21,075 nt of DNA from an uncultured Lachnospiraceae bacterium (GTDB lineage Bacteria > Bacillota > Clostridia > Lachnospirales > Lachnospiraceae), in the NCBI GenBank assembly GCA_902803355.1, contig CADCPP010000015.1:1-21075 (forward strand), written 5' to 3'. The notes under the pieces were generated by a model. It made no database searches and had not been told where the DNA came from. It saw only the letters and a list, made by a program, of their open reading frames with translations. Below, piece after piece: positions 6,439 through 10,813 of the stretch (its first letter is position 1; every line of letters begins with the position of its first letter). The position numbers and the translations under genes are program-made.

Positions 6439-7789
6439 CTTCCACCACCTCCCCGATCAGATCATAGCCTTTCGCCCCGGTCACCAGAACACGTACAAGA
6501 TCACCGGTGAGATATTCCTTCCCGGATGTGAAGAACAGCAGGCCGTCTACATCCGGAGCGTCCGCATAGGTGCGCGACACATAGACATGTTCTTCATCTG
6601 CGACACTGCCTTCCACCATCACGTCAAGCTGCCTTCCCGGCATCTCCTTCGCCTTTTCAAACGCGATCTTCTGCTGGAGACGCATCAGTTCGTTGCGGCG
6701 CTTCTCCCGCAGGCGCTTCGGCACCTGATCCTTAAAACTTGCCGCCGCAGTCCCTTCTTCACGGGAGTACGCGAACACGCCAAGGCGTTCAAAACGGATC
6801 TCGCTGACAAAGGAGAGGTTTTCGGCGTGATCTTCTTCCGTCTCTCCCGGAAAGCCGCTCATCAGCGTGGTACGCAGCGCGATATCCGGCACCTTCTCGC
6901 GAAGCCTGCGGATGAGCGCAGTGACCTCTTCCCGCGTCGTCTTTCGGCCCATCGCCCTCAGAATACGGTCCGACGCATGCTGGATGGGCAGATCCAGATA
7001 GTGGCAAAGCTTAGGCTCCTCGGCAAACAGATCGATCATCTCGTCGGTCAGTTCTTCGGGATATCCGTAAAGCAGACGGATCCAGCAGATGCCCTGGACT
7101 TTTCCCAGGCGGCGGATCAGTTCAGGCAGTTTCTTTTCTCCGTAAAGATCCGTACCGTAAAGAGTCGTCTCCTGTGCCACAAGAATGAGCTCTTTAACGC
7201 CTTTCGCGGCGAGCTGCTCTGCTTCACGGACCAGGTCTTCCAAGGGAACACTGCGGTAGCGTCCCCTGCAGTACGGGATCGCGCAGTAGGTGCAGTATTT
7301 ATCGCAGCCTTCGGCGATCTTCAGATAGGCGTAATGACCGCCGGTCGTAAGGATCCTCGGTCCTTCAGATGCGGGGAGGCGGCTGATATCTTCATAAAAC
7401 TCTGCACGGGTCAGCGTGATCTTATCATCACGCTTATGCAGGGTCTTTTCGACAGCGGACACGATGCGGTCCCAGGAAGAAGTGCCTACCACAGCATCCA
7501 GTTCCGGCAGTTCCGACAGGATCTCTTCTTTATATCGCTCTGCCAGACAGCCGGCAGCGATCAGACTGCGGCATCTGCCGTTTTCCTTATACGCCGCAAG
7601 ACGCAGGATCTCCTGAATACTTTCTTCTTTCGCGTCACCGATGAACGCGCAGGTATTCACGACGATCACGTCTGCGTCTTCCTCTCTGTCCGTAAAGGAA
7701 TAGCCGGCATCAGAAAGAAGCCCGAGCATCTTCTCGGAATCCACCAGATTCTTGTCGCAGCCCAGCGATTCAAAGAAGATGTTCGGCAT
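6422..7789 (-). CDS. rimO: Ribosomal protein S12 methylthiotransferase RimO
   Basis: RimO is a radical-SAM enzyme that methylthiolates an aspartate of ribosomal protein S12 using two iron-sulfur clusters. The N-terminal cluster ligands are C11 (SLGCDKN), C47 (VNTCAFI) and C81 (AAGCLAE). The radical-SAM cluster is C162-x3-C166-x2-C169 (CDKYCTYC). A C-terminal TRAM-type domain covers about the last 65 residues. SLGCDKN and GCDKYCTYCAIP distinguish RimO from MiaB. The length is 455 residues. The ATG at 7789 is 2 bases after the omega stop and has AGGA about 8 bases upstream. The open frame continues 68 codons upstream, but that part is a Lys/Arg-rich shadow of the omega tail. An ATG at 7798 has its AGG too close. 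Confidence 0.95.
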   Translation of the reverse strand: MPNIFFESLGCDKNLVDSEKMLGLLSDAGYSFTDREEDADVIVVNTCAFIGDAKEESIQEILRLAAYKENGRCRSLIAAGCLAERYKEEILSELPELDAVVGTSSWDRIVSAVEKTLHKRDDKITLTRAEFYEDISRLPASEGPRILTTGGHYAYLKIAEGCDKYCTYCAIPYCRGRYRSVPLEDLVREAEQLAAKGVKELILVAQETTLYGTDLYGEKKLPELIRRLGKVQGICWIRLLYGYPEELTDEMIDLFAEEPKLCHYLDLPIQHASDRILRAMGRKTTREEVTALIRRLREKVPDIALRTTLMSGFPGETEEDHAENLSFVSEIRFERLGVFAYSREEGTAAASFKDQVPKRLREKRRNELMRLQQKIAFEKAKEMPGRQLDVMVEGSVADEEHVYVSRTYADAPDVDGLLFFTSGKEYLTGDLVRVLVTGAKGYDLIGEVVEDESAE

Positions 7790-7790
7790 G

Positions 7791-8168
7791 TCAGGCATCC
7801 TGTTCTTCCGCAGGCTGTTCAGCCTCGGCGACTTCTTCCGTCTGTTCCGGGACAGTCTCTGCCGGCGCGGCTTCTTCAGCAGGCTCTTCCGCAGTCTTCG
7901 CTGCTTTTTCCGCCGCTTTTTCCGCCAGCATCTGCTGATATTCCTGATTGCTGAGAATGCGGATGCGGCCTTCGTCAAGTTCCTCGACCGCAATGGACAG
8001 AGGCTTTCTGGCGTGGTCTTCCTGCTCCATATAACCGTTGTCCACCATCTGACGGGCGCGTTTCGCAGTCCCCATCACGATGGAATAACGGCTTTTTACG
8101 ACGGGATCTTTTTCATCACCGCCGTTATTGATCTTGGTCATCAGTTCTGAATAGGAAGGATGGATCAT
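7791..8168 (-). CDS. rpoZ: RNA polymerase omega subunit, internal start within the gmk frame
   Basis: Omega helps RNA polymerase assembly by holding the beta-prime subunit. The 125-residue product has MIHPSYSELM at its start, DPVVKSRYSIVMGTAKRARQ (residues 21-40), the core omega motif, and RKPLSIAVEELDEGRI. The last 43 residues are an Ala/Glu/Pro-rich acidic tail that ordinary omega (60-90 residues) lacks. AAGGAG lies 6 bases before the ATG at 8168, and a near-consensus promoter lies just upstream. Independent synthesis is therefore very likely even though the frame is open into gmk. RimO follows after 1 base, its ribosome binding site lying in the omega tail. Confidence 0.9.
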   Translation of the reverse strand: MIHPSYSELMTKINNGGDEKDPVVKSRYSIVMGTAKRARQMVDNGYMEQEDHARKPLSIAVEELDEGRIRILSNQEYQQMLAEKAAEKAAKTAEEPAEEAAPAETVPEQTEEVAEAEQPAEEQDA

Positions 8169-8870
8169 GGAATTCTCCTTATCTTGTGAAACATTTCGAG
8201 AAATTATAGCATGCTCATCGTATTTTTTCAAGTATTCTCTGAGATCATCGCGAATCTGTCCGGCAAGAGAAAGTCCTTCCTCTTTAGGGAGACGGGAACC
8301 GCTTTCTCCTGTCGCAAGCAAATGGATCTCATTCGCCGTATCCTGAACTATGCGGTTGACAACAACATAGTCATATGAAGGGATGACCGCCGTCTCATCT
8401 ACCGCGCGCTGCAGTCTGCCTCTGATCTGCTCTTCTGTTTCCGTTCCGCGGCCGGTAAGACGCTGCACAAGTGATGCGGCATCCGGCGGGATGATATAGA
8501 TCAGTTTCGCCTCAGGACAGGCTTTCTTGACATTCAGCGCTCCCTCGACCTCGATATCCAGGATCACGTGGCGTCCTTCGTTCCTCCTGCTTTCCACATA
8601 GTCTCTCGGCGTGCCGTACGAACGGTCCAGATACGTCGTGTGTTCTAGAAAACGGTCCTCACTGAGCCAGGACGCAAAAGTCTCTTTGCTCAGGAAGAAA
8701 TACTCTCTGCCGTCCACCTCGCCCGGTCTTGGTGCCCTGGTCGTAGCCGACACGGAAAACACATATTCAGGATGCTCCTTCATGAGCGCTGCGATCACGG
8801 TCCCTTTTCCGACTCCGGAATATCCGGAGATCACTAACAGCGAGCCTTTGCCAGTTCTTTCTCTTGTCAT
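7791..8870 (-). CDS. gmk: Guanylate kinase in one continuous frame with RNA polymerase omega
   Basis: The first part is guanylate kinase (GMP + ATP to GDP + ADP). It shows the P-loop SGYSGVGKGT, the GMP-binding TTRAPRPGEVDGREYFF and YGTPRDY, LDIEVEGA, and the lid region. The Gmk domain ends near REYLKKYDEH. Reading continues with no stop through about 15 linker codons into MIHPSYSELM, the start of omega. I translated this junction base by base and it is open. The linker DNA carries a promoter and ribosome binding site for omega, so free omega is surely made too. If the frame is real, full-length product is a 359-residue fusion. The start is uncertain: in-frame ATGs exist at 8903, 8897 and 8870. 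I chose 8870 because the predicted transcription start is near 8911, which leaves almost no leader for the others, though none has an ideal ribosome binding site. Confidence 0.85.
   Translation of the reverse strand: MTRERTGKGSLLVISGYSGVGKGTVIAALMKEHPEYVFSVSATTRAPRPGEVDGREYFFLSKETFASWLSEDRFLEHTTYLDRSYGTPRDYVESRRNEGRHVILDIEVEGALNVKKACPEAKLIYIIPPDAASLVQRLTGRGTETEEQIRGRLQRAVDETAVIPSYDYVVVNRIVQDTANEIHLLATGESGSRLPKEEGLSLAGQIRDDLREYLKKYDEHAIISRNVSQDKENSMIHPSYSELMTKINNGGDEKDPVVKSRYSIVMGTAKRARQMVDNGYMEQEDHARKPLSIAVEELDEGRIRILSNQEYQQMLAEKAAEKAAKTAEEPAEEAAPAETVPEQTEEVAEAEQPAEEQDA
8203..8231 (-). promoter_or_regulatory. Internal rpoZ promoter inside the gmk-rpoZ frame
   Basis: On the minus strand TTGAAA (8226-8231), 17 bases, then TATAAT (8203-8208), with TG one base before the -10 (extended -10). 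The start point would be near 8196, giving a 28-base leader that contains AAGGAG. The whole element is also coding sequence for the Gmk-omega linker. Confidence 0.8.
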
Positions 8871-8896
8871 GTCCGGTTTTGTACCTGCCTCTTTCA

Positions 8897-8925
8897 TTGA
8901 CATAAAGAATCAGACTTATTATAAT
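8897..8925 (+). promoter_or_regulatory. Promoter of the small membrane protein gene, opposite gmk
   Basis: On the plus strand TTGACA (8897-8902), a 17-base spacer and TATAAT (8920-8925), a full consensus match. The start point is predicted near 8932, about 45 bases before the ATG at 8977. The two opposed -10 boxes are read from one palindromic ATTATAAT (8918-8925). Confidence 0.8.
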
Positions 8926-8946
8926 GCAGACATGACTTTTCGTCAA
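8918..8946 (-). promoter_or_regulatory. gmk promoter, sharing its -10 with the opposite-strand promoter
   Basis: On the minus strand TTGACG (8941-8946), a 17-base spacer and TATAAT (8918-8923). The start point is predicted near 8911. It overlaps almost fully with the plus-strand promoter at 8897-8925. Confidence 0.8.
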
Positions 8947-8976
8947 TGAATCCGGCTTAAAGTTCAGGGAGGGATT

Positions 8977-9267
8977 ATGAAAAAGACACGTCGAATTCTT
9001 GCCGTTATCGGCATCGCACTGCTGCTGGGGATGTATCTTGCCTGCTTTATTCTGGCACTTATCGGCAAGCATCAGGCGACGGATCTTTTTCGTGCCGCTC
9101 TCGCTGCCACGATCGCTGTCCCGCTGATGCTGTATGCGTTTCTGATGCTTCTGAAGCTCTTCCCTCCGTTTGTCAGGAATGAAGCCGGCGAAGGCGGACC
9201 GGAGCCCGTTGATGAGGAAACAGACGCGGAACAAAGAGATGACTCATCCGGCACTGAAACAGACTGA
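8977..9267 (+). CDS. Small two-helix membrane protein of unknown function
   Basis: A 96-residue protein. A basic N-terminus (MKKTRR) precedes a first membrane helix at about residues 7-30. A second helix lies at about 40-61, and an acidic, Gly/Glu/Asp-rich C-terminal tail runs from about 68. With two helices both ends should face the cytoplasm. I recognise no family. The ATG at 8977 has GGGAGGG just upstream and a consensus promoter, so it is very probably a real gene. It is divergent from gmk and precedes the glycosylation operon, which has its own promoter 28 bases after this gene's stop. No terminator separates them, so some read-through into that operon is possible. Confidence 0.75.
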   Translation: MKKTRRILAVIGIALLLGMYLACFILALIGKHQATDLFRAALAATIAVPLMLYAFLMLLKLFPPFVRNEAGEGGPEPVDEETDAEQRDDSSGTETD

Positions 9268-9294
9268 TCTTCATAAGGCTGATACGCAAAACGG

Positions 9295-9323
9295 TTTACA
9301 AGAAAGCGATATTACAGTATAAT
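9295..9323 (+). promoter_or_regulatory. Promoter of the three-gene glycosylation operon
   Basis: On the plus strand TTTACA (9295-9300), 17 bases, then TATAAT (9318-9323). The start point is predicted near 9330, giving a leader of about 87 bases. The leader contains a six-codon reading frame (ATG at 9400, stop at 9418-9420) whose stop overlaps the start of the glycosyltransferase. Confidence 0.75.
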
Positions 9324-9416
9324 AATATGTTGAATTCGCCTTTTTTCATCGTTTCTGAGACGTTTTACGCCTGATAACGGTATTAAAGGTGAAAGCTGAA
9401 TGAAATCAGGTATTCT

Positions 9417-10364
9417 ATGAAAACAGTTGACATTATCGTTCCCTGTTACAATGAGGCGGACGGCATCGCGCTTTTTTATGAAGAGACCGACAAGGTAGTC
9501 CGCACCATACCGGGCTATGCTTTTTCCTACCTTTTCATCAACGACGGAAGCCGCGACGATTCTCTGTCCATCATGCGGATGCTGAGCGCGGAACATCCGA
9601 ATATCCATTATATCTCCTTCTCCCGGAATTTCGGCAAGGAAGCGGGGATGTACGCCGGGCTGACCCACAGCAGCGGAGATTATGTGATCATCATGGACGC
9701 CGATCTGCAGCATCCGCCGGCCCTGATCCCGCAGTTTGTTTCCGCGATCGAAGAAGGCTATGACTGCGCCGCCGCCTGCCGGACCACCCGCACCGGGGAA
9801 AAGGGGCTTCGCAGCTTCCTCTCCGGCCTGTTCTATAAATTCAGCAACGCCATGACCGAGGTAACGCTGCCGCAGAACGCGGTGGATTACCGTATGATGA
9901 GCCGCAAGATGGTAAACGCGATCTGTTCGATGGCAGAGGTGGAACGCTTCTCCAAAGGCATCTTTGCCTGGGTCGGTTTTCAGACCAAATGGATCCCGTA
10001 CGAAAACGTGGAGCGTGCTGTCGGCACAAGCAAATGGAGCTTTAAAGGCCTGGTCAAATACGCGATCGACGGGATCACCGCATTTACGGTAAAGCCGCTC
10101 CATCTGATCCGCAACATGGGGATCGTGCTGTTTGTATTCTCCCTGATCTATGCGCTGATCGTCTTTATCAAGACCCTTGTCAACGGCGTAGATGTGCCCG
10201 GTTATGCTTCTATCATCTGCCTGCTCCTCTTTCTGGGCGGCATTATCGAGTTTTCCGTCGGCATCGTGGGCGAATATGTTTCCCATATTTATCTGGAAGC
10301 CAAGGACCGGCCGGTCTATATCATCCAGGAAACGGATCTGACAGGAAGCGAAGGCCATGAATAA
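9417..10364 (+). CDS. Polyprenyl-phosphate glycosyltransferase, GtrB/CsbB-like (GT2)
   Basis: A family 2 glycosyltransferase that loads a sugar from a nucleotide donor onto undecaprenyl phosphate at the inner membrane face. The GT-A fold is visible: IIVPCYNEADGI at the start, FINDGSRDDS (40-49), the metal-binding MDADLQHPP with D94-A-D96, and RFSKGIFAWVGF, the region near the acceptor site in GtrB/DPM1-like enzymes. Two membrane helices end the protein (about 235-255 and 265-290). The length of 315 is typical. It overlaps the GtrA-family gene by 8 bases, and a YfhO-family gene follows, the same trio as CsbB, GtcA and YfhO in Bacillus. The sugar cannot be told from sequence; GlcNAc or glucose are the usual choices. 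AGG lies 6-7 bases before the ATG. Confidence 0.92.
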   Translation: MKTVDIIVPCYNEADGIALFYEETDKVVRTIPGYAFSYLFINDGSRDDSLSIMRMLSAEHPNIHYISFSRNFGKEAGMYAGLTHSSGDYVIIMDADLQHPPALIPQFVSAIEEGYDCAAACRTTRTGEKGLRSFLSGLFYKFSNAMTEVTLPQNAVDYRMMSRKMVNAICSMAEVERFSKGIFAWVGFQTKWIPYENVERAVGTSKWSFKGLVKYAIDGITAFTVKPLHLIRNMGIVLFVFSLIYALIVFIKTLVNGVDVPGYASIICLLLFLGGIIEFSVGIVGEYVSHIYLEAKDRPVYIIQETDLTGSEGHE

Positions 10365-10812
10365 ACTGCTTCAGCTCTTTGAACACTGGTGTGACGCGCA
10401 TCCGAATAAACTGATCAACCGGGAAACGGTCAGCTATCTCTTCTTCGGCGTGGTCACCACTCTGGTCAACTGGATCGTCTATTACGGGCTGGATCTTCTG
10501 GGCGTCAATTACCTGGTCGCACAGGTCATCGCCTGGGTCGTTGCTGTTGTTGTCGCTTATGTGACCAACCGCCGCTATGTCTTTCACAGCGAGGTCAGCG
10601 ATACTCCCGGTATCCTGAAGGAATTCTTCGGTTTTATCGGGGCCAGGATCCTTTCCTTCCTGATCGAGACCTTTATCCTGTGGCTCTTTGTTGAACAGCT
10701 CGGTGTTTCCGAACTGATCGTTAAGATCCCGGCATCCGTACTGACGGTCATCCTGAATTATATCTTCAGCAAACTGTTTATTTTCAAGAACAGGGATAAT
10801 CAAGAGGAATGA
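10357..10812 (+). CDS. GtrA family membrane protein, candidate lipid-sugar flippase
   Basis: A 151-residue GtrA/GtcA/DPMS-type protein with four predicted membrane helices (about residues 25-45, 52-70, 88-110 and 120-142). Hallmarks are YLFFGVVTTLVNWIVYY in the first helix, AYVTNRRYVF after the second, and NYIFSKLFIFK at the end. Family members are thought to move the polyprenyl-phosphate-linked sugar across the membrane, though this is not proven for all. It overlaps the preceding glycosyltransferase by 8 bases, with AAGG before its ATG, and the YfhO-like gene begins 1 base after its stop. The three genes should be translated together. Confidence 0.92.
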   Translation: MNKLLQLFEHWCDAHPNKLINRETVSYLFFGVVTTLVNWIVYYGLDLLGVNYLVAQVIAWVVAVVVAYVTNRRYVFHSEVSDTPGILKEFFGFIGARILSFLIETFILWLFVEQLGVSELIVKIPASVLTVILNYIFSKLFIFKNRDNQEE

Positions 10813-10813
10813 T

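Noticed and set aside
6398..7954. 518-codon open frame on the plus strand
   Set aside because: It is antisense to rimO, which has all cluster cysteines and family motifs. The antisense translation has no recognisable domain and looks like reverse-complement composition.
7790..7993. N-terminal Lys/Arg-rich extension of rimO
   Set aside because: It is the shifted-frame reading of the omega Ala/Glu tail; RimO motifs start right after the ATG at 7789, which has a suitable ribosome binding site.
9312..10358. 348-codon open frame on the minus strand
   Set aside because: It is antisense to the GT2 glycosyltransferase and extends over its promoter; there is no family resemblance and no ribosome binding site.
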